Source: Streptomyces sp. ML-6
GTDB lineage: Bacteria; Actinomycetota; Actinomycetes; Streptomycetales; Streptomycetaceae
Direction of reading: 5' to 3'
Assembly (NCBI RefSeq): GCF_030116705.1
Contig: NZ_JAOTIK010000001.1
Coordinates: 2,944,001 to 3,008,000 of the forward strand
DNA: 64,000 nt
In this document: positions 1 through 7,941 of the stretch, one piece after another
Numbering within the stretch: position 1 is the first letter of the stretch
Layout of the letters: each line of letters starts with the position of its first letter
Program-made: the position numbers and the translations under genes
Notes under the pieces: generated by a model
What the model was told of the DNA's origin: nothing
The model's database searches: none
Seen by the model: the letters and a program-made list of their open reading frames with translations, nothing else

Positions 1-487
1 CGTCGACCTGAATGGGCCGGTCCGCCCCGTCGAGGGTGAGGCGGGTCAGTTGCAGCACGGGTTCCCCGGTCACCAGCCGCAGTTGCTCGCACTCGTGATC
101 GGTCGCCGCCCGCGCGGTCACGTCCTCGCGCACGCGTGCGCCCACGTGCCCCAGCTCCGCCAGCAGCCTGACCGCCCCGCCCCGGATCTTCGCCGTTCCG
201 GCAAGGGCGGTGCCGCCCGCGATGTCCAGCGGGTAGTACGTGTCCGTCAACTCGCAGGGTTCGTCATCGAGGTACATGATCCTGCGCCGGGCGACGACGC
301 ACTGCCCGGCCGGAGTTCCCAGCAGCTCCGCGACCGCTTCCGGCGGCTCCACCTCGCCCGCCCCGACGATCCGCTGACCGCCCCGGCGGCCTTCCGCCGC
401 GGCCTCCGCGGCCCACGCGTCGCCACCGGCACCGGCAGACCCCGCGAGGTACGGCACCGAGGTGCCGACCCATTCACCGCCGCCCAT
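1..487 (-). CDS. UTRA-domain GntR-like regulator, C-terminus off the left edge
   Basis: Reading the minus strand from the ATG at 487 gives an open frame to the window edge (at least 162 codons) that begins MGGGEWVGTS. From about residue 40 it shows the UTRA ligand-binding fold of GntR/HutC regulators: QRIVGAGEV, then RRRIMYLDDEPCELTDTYYP, then EPVLQLTRLTLDGADRPIQV at the edge. No winged-helix DNA-binding domain precedes it, because translation starts directly before the UTRA region, so it looks like a stand-alone effector-binding protein. A purine-rich ribosome site (GGGAGAGG) lies just upstream. UTRA domains bind small molecules; the ligand here cannot be told. The C-terminus is missing only because the window ends. 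Confidence 0.75.
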   Translation of the reverse strand, partial: MGGGEWVGTSVPYLAGSAGAGGDAWAAEAAAEGRRGGQRIVGAGEVEPPEAVAELLGTPAGQCVVARRRIMYLDDEPCELTDTYYPLDIAGGTALAGTAKIRGGAVRLLAELGHVGARVREDVTARAATDHECEQLRLVTGEPVLQLTRLTLDGADRPIQVD

Positions 488-510
488 ACCGCCTCTCCCT
501 TCGCCGCCCC

Positions 511-534
511 TGTACCGGTCCGTGTACCGGTCTG
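511..534. promoter_or_regulatory. two tandem 12-bp repeats upstream of the UTRA gene
   Basis: TGTACCGGTCCG at 511-522 is followed immediately by TGTACCGGTCTG at 523-534, each containing the palindrome ACCGGT. They lie 24-47 bases upstream of the UTRA start codon, where a promoter would be. The exact head-to-tail arrangement suggests a regulator site; this is inference. Confidence 0.4.
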
Positions 535-582
535 TCGCGTCCCACCGCAGGCGAGCGGCCCCCACCCCCACGCCGTGAAAAA

Positions 583-614
583 CCCGGTCCCGCCGCATCC
601 GCGGCGGGGCCGGG
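583..614 (-). terminator. hairpin terminator after mfd
   Basis: Left arm 583-596 and right arm 601-614 pair over 14 bases with one G-U pair and a 4-base loop. It lies 18 bases beyond the mfd stop codon, as expected for an intrinsic terminator in high-GC DNA. Confidence 0.7.
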
Positions 615-631
615 GCTGAACCGTTCCGGGG

Positions 632-3600
632 TCAGGAGCCCAGGATCGTCGTGAGGAACTCGCCCGTCCACGCCAGCAGTTCGCGGCCCACCACCGGCTT
701 GCCGCCGATCCGGCCCGTGGTGGGGCGGGGGACGAGGATCTGGTGGGTGGCCGGCTTGATGACCGTCTTGGGGTGGAGGCGCTTGAGGCGCAGCTCCTGC
801 GACTCGCGCAGCTCGACCGGGGCGAAGCGGATGTTCGGGCCCTGGAGCACGATCTCGCCGACGCCGCAGGCGCGGGCCAGCATGCGCAGGCCGGCGACCA
901 GGAGGAGGTTCTCGACCGGTTCGGGGAGCTTGCCGTAGCGGTCGGTCAGCTCCTCCCGCACGGCCCGGATGTCGTCCTCCGTGTTGGCGGAGGCGATGGC
1001 GCGGTACGCCTGGAGGCGCAGCCGCTCGCCGGGGGCGTAGTCGTGCGGGACGTGGGCGTCGACCGGGAGCTCGATCTTGACCTCCAGCGGCGGTTCCTCC
1101 TCCACGCCGCCCTCCAGGGAGGCCCGGTAGTCGGCGACCGCCTCGCCCACCATGCGGACGTACAGGTCGAAGCCGACGCCCGCGATGTGGCCGGACTGCT
1201 CGCCGCCCAGGAGGTTCCCGGCGCCGCGGATCTCCAGGTCCTTCATCGCCACGTACATGCCCGCGCCCATCTCGGTGTGCTGGGCGATCGTGGCCAGGCG
1301 TTCGTGGGCGGTCTCGGTGAGCGGCTTCTCCGGCGGGTAGAGGAAGTACGCGTAGCCGCGCTCGCGGCCCCGGCCGACCCGGCCGCGCAGCTGGTGCAGC
1401 TGGGAGAGGCCGAAGTTGTCGCCGCGCTCCACGATCAGGGTGTTGGCGTTGGAGATGTCGATGCCGGACTCGACGATCGTCGTGGAGACCAGGACGTCGA
1501 ACTTCTTCTCCCAGAAGTCCACCACCACCTGTTCCAGGGCCTGTTCGGACATCTGGCCGTGGGCCGTGGCGATCCGGGCCTCGGGGACGATCTCGCGGAG
1601 GCGGGCGGCGGCGCGGTCGATCGACTCGACGCGGTTGTGGATGTAGAACGCCTGGCCCTCGCGGAGCAGTTCGCGGCGGATGGCCGCGCCGATCTGCTTC
1701 TCCTCGTACGGGCCGACGAAGGTGAGGACCGGGTGGCGCTCCTCGGGCGGCGTGGTGATCGTCGACATCTCGCGGATGCCGGTCACGGCCATTTCGAGCG
1801 TACGGGGGATGGGCGTCGCGGACATGGTGAGGACGTCCACGTTGGCGCGGAGCTTCTTCAGCTGCTCCTTGTGCTCGACGCCGAAGCGCTGCTCCTCGTC
1901 GACGATGACCAGGCCCAGGTCCTTGAACCTGGTCTCGGAGGAGAAGAGGCGGTGGGTGCCGATGACCAGGTCGACGGAGCCCTCGCGGAGCCCTTCGAGG
2001 GTGGCCTTGGACTCCGCCTCGGACTGGAAGCGGCTCAGTGCCCGTACGTTGACCGGGAATTGGGAGTAGCGCTCGGTGAACGTGCCGTAGTGCTGCTGGA
2101 CCAGGAGGGTGGTGGGTACGAGGACGGCGACCTGCTTGCCGTCCTGGACCGCCTTGAACGCCGCCCGGACCGCGATCTCCGTCTTGCCGTAGCCGACGTC
2201 GCCGCAGATCAGCCGGTCCATCGGGACGGACTTCTCCATGTCCTCCTTGACCTCGGCGATGGTGGAGAGCTGGTCGGGCGTCTCCGCGTACGGGAAGGCG
2301 TCCTCCAGTTCGCGCTGCCAGGGGGTGTCGGGGCCGAAGGTGTGGCCGGGGGCCGCCATCCGGGCCGAGTACAGCTTGATCAGGTCGGCGGCGATCTCCT
2401 TGACGGCCTTCTTGGCGCGCGCCTTGGTCTTCGTCCAGTCGGCGCCGCCGAGCCGGTGCAGGGTGGGCGCCTCGCCGCCGACGTACTTGGTGACCTGTTC
2501 CAGCTGGTCGGTCGGGATGTACAGGCGGTCGCCGGGCTGGCCGCGCTTGGCGGGGGCGTACTCGACGAGGAGGTACTCGCGGGTGGCGCCCTGCACGGTG
2601 CGCTGCACCATCTCGATGTAGCGGCCCACGCCGTGCTGTTCGTGGACGATGTAGTCGCCGGTCTCCAGCGTCAGCGGGTCGATCGTCTTGCGGCGGCGGG
2701 CCGGCATCCGGCCCAGGTCCTTGGTGGCGGTGCGCTGCCCGGTGAGGTCCGTCTCGGTCAGGACGGCGAGCCCCAGCGCCGGGTCGACGAAGCCGTGGTC
2801 GATCGCGCCGCAGGAGACGTGCACGACGGACGGGGAGACCTCCGCCAGATCCGGGTCGAGGCGGGCGGCGATGCCCTCGCCGCTCAACACCTCGACGGTG
2901 CGGGCGGCCAGGCCCTGGCCCTCGGTGACGTACACCGTGCGCCAGCCGTCGGCGATCCAGCCCTTGGTGTCGGCGAACGCGCGGGCGGTGTCGCCGCGGT
3001 ACGCCTCCGGGGCGTGCATGCCGAACGTGAGCGTGTCGTCCTCCGCGTCGGCGGCGTCGGCGGCGAACGGGGAGACCGACCACCACATCATCCCCAGCTC
3101 GCGGGCCCGGTCCCGGACGTCCGCGATGCCCCACAGGGAGGCCGCGCCGACGTCGATCGGGGCCTGGCCCCCGCCCGCGGTGGCGGCCCAGGACGCCTGG
3201 AGGAACTCCTGGCTGGTGGCGACCAGGTCGGCCGCCCGGGTCCGGACCCGCTCCGGGTCGCAGACCAGCGCCATCGAGCCCTTCGGCAGCACGTCGAGCA
3301 GCAGCTCCATGTCGTCGACGAGGACCGGGGCGAGGGACTCCATGCCCTCCACCGCGATCCCCTCGGCGATCTTGTTGAGGAGTTCGCCCAGTTCGGGGTG
3401 GGCCTCGGCGAGCGCGGCGGCCCGCTCGCGCACCTCGTCGGTGAGCAGCAGCTCGCGGCAGGGCGGGGCCCACAGCCCGTGTTCGGCGATCTCCAGCGAC
3501 CGCTGGTCGGCGATCTTGAAGTAGCGGATCTCCTCGACGTCGTCGCCCCAGAACTCCACCCGCAGGGGGTGCTCCTCGGTCGGCGGGAAGACGTCCAGGA

Positions 3601-4165
3601 TGCCGCCGCGCACCGCGAACTCGCCGCGCTTCTCAACCAGTTCCACCCGGGCGTACGCCGCGGCCGAGAGCGCCTCGACCGTCTTGCCGAGGTCGGCGGC
3701 CTGCCCGATGCGCAACGACACCGGCTCCAGGTCGCCGAGCCCCTTGACCTGCGGCTGGAGCACGGAACGGACGGGGGCGACGATGACGGAGACCGGTCCG
3801 GTCTCCGGGTCGTCCTCCCTCGGGTGCACGAGGCGCCGCAGCACGGCGAGGCGGCGGCCCACGGTGTCCGAGCGGGGCGAGAGCCGCTCGTGCGGCAGGG
3901 TCTCCCAGGACGGGAACTCCGCGATCGTCTCCGGCGGCAGCAGGGTGCGCAGCGCGGCGGCCAGGTCCTCGGCCTCCCGGCCGGTCGCGGTGACGGCGAG
4001 CACGGTGCGCCCGGTCTCGCGGGCCAGCGCGGCGACGGCGAAGGGGCGGGCGGCGGGCGGGCCGACGAGGTCCACGTGCATCCGGTGGCCGCTGTCGGCG
4101 GCCTTCACCGCTTCGGAGAGTGCCGGGTCACGTACGACGACATCCAGCAGACCGTGCAGACTCAT
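632..4165 (-). CDS. mfd: transcription-repair coupling factor Mfd
   Basis: The 1177-residue product is a DNA translocase that removes RNA polymerase stalled at lesions and recruits UvrA for nucleotide excision repair. Visible in order: an N-terminal UvrB-like part (RTVLAVTATGREAEDL, PSWETLPHERLSP), the RNA-polymerase-interacting CarD-like domain (ETGDYIVHEQHGVGRY), helicase motif I GDVGYGKT, the DEEQ box in VIVDEEQRFG, motif III TMSATPIPRTL, motif VI QLRGRVGRG, and the C-terminal TRCF domain (LQAYRAIA, ELTDRYGKLP). I start at the ATG at 4165 (MSLHGLLDVVV). The frame is open to 4252, but the extra 29 residues are Pro/Arg-rich shadow sequence not seen in Mfd proteins. Length is normal for the family. 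Confidence 0.97.
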   Translation of the reverse strand: MSLHGLLDVVVRDPALSEAVKAADSGHRMHVDLVGPPAARPFAVAALARETGRTVLAVTATGREAEDLAAALRTLLPPETIAEFPSWETLPHERLSPRSDTVGRRLAVLRRLVHPREDDPETGPVSVIVAPVRSVLQPQVKGLGDLEPVSLRIGQAADLGKTVEALSAAAYARVELVEKRGEFAVRGGILDVFPPTEEHPLRVEFWGDDVEEIRYFKIADQRSLEIAEHGLWAPPCRELLLTDEVRERAAALAEAHPELGELLNKIAEGIAVEGMESLAPVLVDDMELLLDVLPKGSMALVCDPERVRTRAADLVATSQEFLQASWAATAGGGQAPIDVGAASLWGIADVRDRARELGMMWWSVSPFAADAADAEDDTLTFGMHAPEAYRGDTARAFADTKGWIADGWRTVYVTEGQGLAARTVEVLSGEGIAARLDPDLAEVSPSVVHVSCGAIDHGFVDPALGLAVLTETDLTGQRTATKDLGRMPARRRKTIDPLTLETGDYIVHEQHGVGRYIEMVQRTVQGATREYLLVEYAPAKRGQPGDRLYIPTDQLEQVTKYVGGEAPTLHRLGGADWTKTKARAKKAVKEIAADLIKLYSARMAAPGHTFGPDTPWQRELEDAFPYAETPDQLSTIAEVKEDMEKSVPMDRLICGDVGYGKTEIAVRAAFKAVQDGKQVAVLVPTTLLVQQHYGTFTERYSQFPVNVRALSRFQSEAESKATLEGLREGSVDLVIGTHRLFSSETRFKDLGLVIVDEEQRFGVEHKEQLKKLRANVDVLTMSATPIPRTLEMAVTGIREMSTITTPPEERHPVLTFVGPYEEKQIGAAIRRELLREGQAFYIHNRVESIDRAAARLREIVPEARIATAHGQMSEQALEQVVVDFWEKKFDVLVSTTIVESGIDISNANTLIVERGDNFGLSQLHQLRGRVGRGRERGYAYFLYPPEKPLTETAHERLATIAQHTEMGAGMYVAMKDLEIRGAGNLLGGEQSGHIAGVGFDLYVRMVGEAVADYRASLEGGVEEEPPLEVKIELPVDAHVPHDYAPGERLRLQAYRAIASANTEDDIRAVREELTDRYGKLPEPVENLLLVAGLRMLARACGVGEIVLQGPNIRFAPVELRESQELRLKRLHPKTVIKPATHQILVPRPTTGRIGGKPVVGRELLAWTGEFLTTILGS

Positions 4166-4741
4166 GAAGGGCTTCCGTCCGGGAACGAGGGCGGGTCCCG
4201 ACAGCCGGCTGCTGCCAGGGCCGCGCGAGGGGCAACGCGAAGGGCCCGACACGTCTCACGGGCCGGGGGGGAATCCAGCGTACGACGCCGGTGTGACAGC
4301 CGCGTGCGCAATCGGCCGGGACGCGGAGGGCGGGCGGCCGGTATCCGTCGGGGCGGGGGAGGGTCGGCGGCCGGTATCCGTCAGGGCAAGGGAAGGCGAG
4401 TGGCCGGTATTTGTCGGGACGCCGGGGTGCCGAATCCGGCGGGGCGGTGAATTCGGCGAGGCGTCGGCGGGGCGCCGGGGTGTCGCCGGCCGGGGCCGCT
4501 CCCGTGCGCGCGAGGCCCCGGATACCGTCCGGCGCGCGTCCGGGGCCGCTCGTCGTGGGCCACACACCGTTCGTCTCCACATCCCACACAGTTGCGTCCG
4601 GGATCCTCACAGGAGCGGCCCCAGCGTCTACGCTTTGGCCGAAGGTTCCACAACCGGTGAGCAGAGCAGCCGTCGACCAGCACCCCCGGGGTGATCCCCG
4701 GAGGTGTACGGCCATGCACGGATCAGTCAGCGGGGGCACGC
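4166..4741. other. intergenic region between mfd and the luxR-type gene
   Basis: About 575 bases separate the divergent mfd and luxR-type genes. I see no convincing gene; the open frames here are Pro/Arg-rich and depend on the GC bias. It holds a three-copy 33-bp repeat (listed separately). Sequence just before the regulator presumably holds its promoter, but I could not assign clear -35/-10 boxes. Confidence 0.6.
4334..4432. repeat. three tandem 33-bp repeats
   Basis: Units start at 4334, 4367 and 4400 and share the core GGCCGGTATCCGTC (GGCCGGTATTTGTC in the third). The period is exactly 33 bases. They lie in non-coding DNA between mfd and the RiPP cluster, close to the cluster boundary. 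Confidence 0.8.
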
Positions 4742-4756
4742 GTGGGCGACAACGAG

Positions 4757-5740
4757 ATGTCCGTGTTCGGGGTCTCGGAGGCCGAGGAGGAGCTCTACCG
4801 GCATTTCCTGCGCAACCCCGGCACCGCCGCCGACGACCTGCATCTCCTGCTGCACACCGCCCCCGAGGTGGCCCGTGCGTGCGTCGAGCGGCTCCAGGAC
4901 CTCGGCCTGATCCACCCGGAAGGCCCTGACCAGCGCATTTTCCCGACGGATCCGGAAGTCGCGCTGACCCGGCTGACCGATCTGAGGCTGCACGCCCTGC
5001 ACCAGGAACTCCAGCGCGTGACCTGTTCCCGGCACGTCGTGGACGGTCTACGCGCGGAGCAGGGGGCCCGCAGCCCCTCCCCGCCGGGCATCGAGCAGCT
5101 GGAGGGGCTCGACCGGATCCGCGACCGGATCGACGATCTCGCCTTCTTCGCCCGGGACGAGATCCTCTCCGTGGAGCCGTACACGAAGCTGTCGCCGGAG
5201 AACATCGCCCGCTCCCGCCCGCTGGATCTGCGGTGCCTGCAGCGCGGTGTGCGCATCCGGAACGTCGTCGCCCGGGCCGCGTTGCAGGATGCGGCAACCG
5301 CCGCATATCTGCGCGAGCTGGTCGAGCACGGGGCCGCGATCCGGGTGACGGCGCACACCGCCGAACGGCTGCTGGTGTACGACCGCAGGGCCGCGCTGGT
5401 CCCGCTGGACCCGCACGACACCTCGCGCGGCGCGCTGCTCGCCCACCGCAGCGGGCTGGTCTCCAACATCATCGCGCTCTTCGAGAAGATCTGGGACCAG
5501 GCCGAGGACCTGTCGAAGGCGGACGCCGAGGAGGCCGGGGCGGGCGACGACCGCCTGTCGGACACGGAGCGCCGGGTATTGGTGTCCATGTGCACCGTGG
5601 GCAAGGACGAGGCGGGCGCCCGGGAGCTGGGCCTGTCGGTGCGGACCTACCGGCGCTACGTCGCCGACCTGATGCAGAAGCTCGGCGCGGCGAGCCGGGC
5701 CCAGGCGGCCCTGCTGGCCCGGGAACGAGGCTGGATCTGA
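4757..5740 (+). CDS. LuxR-family regulator with TrmB-like N-terminus, RiPP cluster
   Basis: The 327-residue protein has an N-terminal winged-helix TrmB-like region (SEAEEELYRHFLRNPG to about residue 80). A middle domain resembles the effector part of TrmB/LuxR regulators (DEILSVEPYTKLSPENI). The C-terminal LuxR helix-turn-helix contains LSDTERRVLVSM and GLSVRTYRRYVADLMQKL. It lacks a receiver domain, so it is not a classical response regulator. It heads the left end of the RiPP cluster, converging on the small gene ending at 5786, and is a likely pathway regulator. I chose the ATG at 4757; a GTG at 4742 with a GGGGG ribosome site 6 bases ahead is an equally reasonable start adding five residues. 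Confidence 0.85.
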   Translation: MSVFGVSEAEEELYRHFLRNPGTAADDLHLLLHTAPEVARACVERLQDLGLIHPEGPDQRIFPTDPEVALTRLTDLRLHALHQELQRVTCSRHVVDGLRAEQGARSPSPPGIEQLEGLDRIRDRIDDLAFFARDEILSVEPYTKLSPENIARSRPLDLRCLQRGVRIRNVVARAALQDAATAAYLRELVEHGAAIRVTAHTAERLLVYDRRAALVPLDPHDTSRGALLAHRSGLVSNIIALFEKIWDQAEDLSKADAEEAGAGDDRLSDTERRVLVSMCTVGKDEAGARELGLSVRTYRRYVADLMQKLGAASRAQAALLARERGWI

Positions 5741-5785
5741 TCGCCGGGCGGGGCGGCTCGGGCTCCTCCTCCCGCGTTCCCGCAG

Positions 5786-6085
5786 TCATCGTTCCTCCGT
5801 CCAGCCCTCCAGGGCCCGGTCGGCGAGGGCGCCGGAGACCGCGCGGCGGACCGTCGGCCGGTCCACGGTGCGGGTCAGGCCGATGCGCAGGGCGATCCGG
5901 TCGGAGCCCACGGAGCACGGGGTGCAGGCCCAGTGGGCGGGGAGCAGGCTCAGCAGGCGTACGACGGTGGTCTCCCCGGTCGGGGCGGTGCTGTCCCGGC
6001 GGACGGTGACCACGTCGACGTGGTCGGCGGTGCGCCCCGGGGCGGACCCCGGCGCGTGCCCGGTCTTCCGGTCGGAGCAGGTCAT
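5786..6085 (-). CDS. small conserved-looking protein of the RiPP cluster, unrecognised
   Basis: 99 residues starting MTCSDRKTGH and ending LEGWTEER. Its ATG overlaps the stop of the M20 peptidase gene (ATGA), so the two are probably translationally coupled. Residues 23-95 read like a compact alpha/beta domain (DVVTVRRDS, ETTVVRLLSLLPAHWACTPC, RIALRIGLTRTVDRPTVRRAV) with two cysteines as CTPC. There is no signal peptide or membrane helix. I do not recognise the family and assign no function; the location implies a role in maturation or control of the peptide. The frame continues upstream inside the peptidase gene only as a shadow. Confidence 0.6.
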   Translation of the reverse strand: MTCSDRKTGHAPGSAPGRTADHVDVVTVRRDSTAPTGETTVVRLLSLLPAHWACTPCSVGSDRIALRIGLTRTVDRPTVRRAVSGALADRALEGWTEER

Positions 6086-7395
6086 GGCGCGTTCCCTTCC
6101 GGGTTCAGCACGTGCCGGGCGGCCGAGGCCATCGCCGCGATCCCGGCCGGCAGCGCGGTGCGCACGTCCGGGGCGAACTCCGGGGCGTGGTTGGGCGGTA
6201 CGGGCGGCCCGCCGGCGCGGGCGGCGCGCCACTGCCGTGCCCCGGTCACGCCGAACAGCCAGTACACCGTCGCCACCGCCGGGAAGCCGGACGGAGAGCC
6301 GGGCCGAGAGCCGCCCGGGGCGCCGAACCACGAGAAGTCCTCGGTGGCCGTGAGGGAGCCGCAGTCCGTCACCCGTTCCGGGCCGAACAGCGCCTCGTGC
6401 GCCCGGCGCACCCCCGCGGTGACGGCGGCGTCGGTGCGCAGGGCGGGCGAGCGCGCGGTGACGGCCAGGTCCGGTTCCCTCGGGCAGCCGGACGCCGCGC
6501 TCTCGGCCGCCACGATCCGCCGCACCGCGGCCGTCATCCGGTCGAGCGCCTGCTCGGACGACGCCCGCAGGCACAGGGACAGTTCGGCCGTCTCCGGGAT
6601 CACGTTGCCGCGCTCCCCGGCCCGCAGCATCCCGACGCCCAGCACCGCCTGCTCGGCCGGGGCCGTCTCCCGCGAGACGACGGTCTGGAGCCGCAGGACG
6701 GTGGCCGCCGCCGCCGGCACCGGGTCGACGGCCAGGTGCGGGGTGCCCGCGTGGCCGCCCCGCCCGTACAGGGTGATGTCCACCGCCGCCCCGGCCGCCA
6801 TCAAGGGGGCGCGGAAGTCCGCGGCGTGCGCGAGGGTGCCGGCGGGGGCGGGCGAGGTGTGCTGGGCGAGGGCCACGTCCGGGGTGCCGAACCGCTCGTA
6901 CAGCCCGTCCGCGAGCATCTCCCGCGCCCCGTTCAGGGTCTCCTCGGCGGGCTGGCCCACGACCAGGACCGTGCCGCTCCACTCCGCGCGCGTCCGGGCG
7001 AGTTCGTCCACCGCCCCGGCGACCGCGGCGAGATGGAGGTCGTGGCCGCAGGCGTGCATGACGCCGGGCACGGTGCTCGCGTAGGCGAGGCCGGTGCGTT
7101 CGGTGACCGGCAGGGCGTCGAGTTCGGTGCGCAGCAGCACGGTCGGGCCGGGCCCGTTGCGCAGGACGCCCACGAGTCCGTGGCCGCCGCCGACCTTCCG
7201 GGTGACCGTGCAGCCGCTCGCTTCCAGCCGGGCGGCGAACCGGTCGGCGGTGCGTGCCTCCGCCCCGGAGAGCTCCGGGTGGGCGTGCACGTCGAGGTAC
7301 AGCTCGAGCGCGGGGCGCAGGACCGTTCGGGCGACGGCCGGGGACGGTACCGGTGGCGGGGGCTGGGGTGGAGCGGGGTTCTCCTTCGTCGTCAT
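6082..7395 (-). CDS. M20-family metallopeptidase/amidohydrolase
   Basis: 437 residues of the M20D type (hippurate/IAA-amino-acid hydrolase-like). Visible metal and active-site motifs: RTELDALPVTERTG, VMHACGHDLHLAA, VVGQPAEE, the dimerisation-domain loop GRGGHAGTPH, ATEDFSWFG and NHAPEF near the C-terminus. No signal peptide is seen, so it should be cytoplasmic. It is divergent from the precursor gene across a 256-base promoter region and is followed by the overlapping small gene at 6085. In a RiPP cluster such an enzyme could trim N-terminal leader remnants or hydrolyse an amide; that role is inference. The Pro-rich first 20 residues are probably flexible. Confidence 0.85.
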   Translation of the reverse strand: MTTKENPAPPQPPPPVPSPAVARTVLRPALELYLDVHAHPELSGAEARTADRFAARLEASGCTVTRKVGGGHGLVGVLRNGPGPTVLLRTELDALPVTERTGLAYASTVPGVMHACGHDLHLAAVAGAVDELARTRAEWSGTVLVVGQPAEETLNGAREMLADGLYERFGTPDVALAQHTSPAPAGTLAHAADFRAPLMAAGAAVDITLYGRGGHAGTPHLAVDPVPAAAATVLRLQTVVSRETAPAEQAVLGVGMLRAGERGNVIPETAELSLCLRASSEQALDRMTAAVRRIVAAESAASGCPREPDLAVTARSPALRTDAAVTAGVRRAHEALFGPERVTDCGSLTATEDFSWFGAPGGSRPGSPSGFPAVATVYWLFGVTGARQWRAARAGGPPVPPNHAPEFAPDVRTALPAGIAAMASAARHVLNPEGNAP

Positions 7396-7517
7396 GCCAT
7401 CTCACCTCGTTCCGCTGGGGCGGTCCGGTGCCGTGCGGAGCACGCGGTCCGGTGCCGGGGGGAGCACAGGGTCCTGCCATGAGCCTGCGCCGGTCCGGTT
7501 TCAGGAGTTCGGCGTTC

Positions 7518-7572
7518 CGCTGTCACGGGGTGCCAGCGATCTGACAGCGAAAGCGCGGCCGATCTGACAGCG
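7518..7572. promoter_or_regulatory. repeated CGATCTGACAGCG motifs before the precursor gene
   Basis: CGATCTGACAGCG occurs at 7537-7549 and again at 7560-7572 (starts 23 bases apart), and the inverted core CGCTGTCA lies at 7518-7525. SARP activators are known to bind short direct repeats spaced by one or two helical turns just upstream of the -10 box. With a SARP gene in the same cluster, this is a good candidate site. The block sits about 80 bases before the precursor ATG and could also serve the divergent M20 gene. Confidence 0.55.
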
Positions 7573-7651
7573 GTCCCCGCTGCAATGGCAGCACCGCAGG
7601 GGAACAGCGCCGGATCGGCCGGCCGATCCCCGTGAGCCAAGGGAGAACACC

Positions 7652-7828
7652 ATGGCCCCGAAGACCGAGCTCGCCACCCTCGCCGACGAGATCCTGGAGC
7701 TGGAGTCGGAGACCTTCGAGATCTCGGACTACTCGGACGCGGCCGAGGTCGTGCTCGCCGGTTCGACGTCCTGCTCCTCGACCTCGACCTGCTCCAGCAC
7801 CACCAGCACCACCTCCTGCTGCGCCTGA
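7652..7828 (+). CDS. RiPP precursor peptide with Ser/Thr/Cys-only core
   Basis: 58 residues. The leader (1-37) is acidic, with ten Asp/Glu and one Lys (ELATLADEILELES, FEISDYSDAAEVV), and resembles thiopeptide/azole-peptide leaders. From residue 38 to 57 every residue is Ser, Thr or Cys (9 Ser, 7 Thr, 4 Cys at 41, 47, 56, 57), followed by Ala58. These are exactly the substrates of the adjacent YcaO cyclodehydratases (azolines) and LanB-type dehydratase (Dha/Dhb). Cleavage after LAG (residue 37) is likely but inferred. A good ribosome site (GGGAG) precedes the ATG by 6 bases. The gene is monocistronic, with a strong hairpin 21 bases after its stop. It is too short to be found reliably by automatic callers. 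Confidence 0.92.
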   Translation: MAPKTELATLADEILELESETFEISDYSDAAEVVLAGSTSCSSTSTCSSTTSTTSCCA

Positions 7829-7848
7829 TCCGGTCGCACACGCGGGTA

Positions 7849-7889
7849 CGCGGGCCCTCTTCGCGCCGTCGGCGCGGAGGGGGCCCGCG
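7849..7889. terminator. bidirectional hairpin between precursor and YcaO gene
   Basis: Left arm 7849-7867 and right arm 7871-7889 pair over 19 bases, with two G-U pairs and a 3-base loop. It lies between the convergent precursor and YcaO genes and can end both transcripts. Confidence 0.85.
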
Positions 7890-7941
7890 GGCGTCCCGGG
7901 AAGGGATGCCCCGCCCGCGCCGGTGAAGGACGCGGGGGTCC

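Noticed and set aside
743..4450. 1235-codon open frame on the plus strand opposite mfd
   Set aside because: Arg/Ala/Gly/Leu-rich antisense shadow caused by the GC-rich third position of mfd; no domain.
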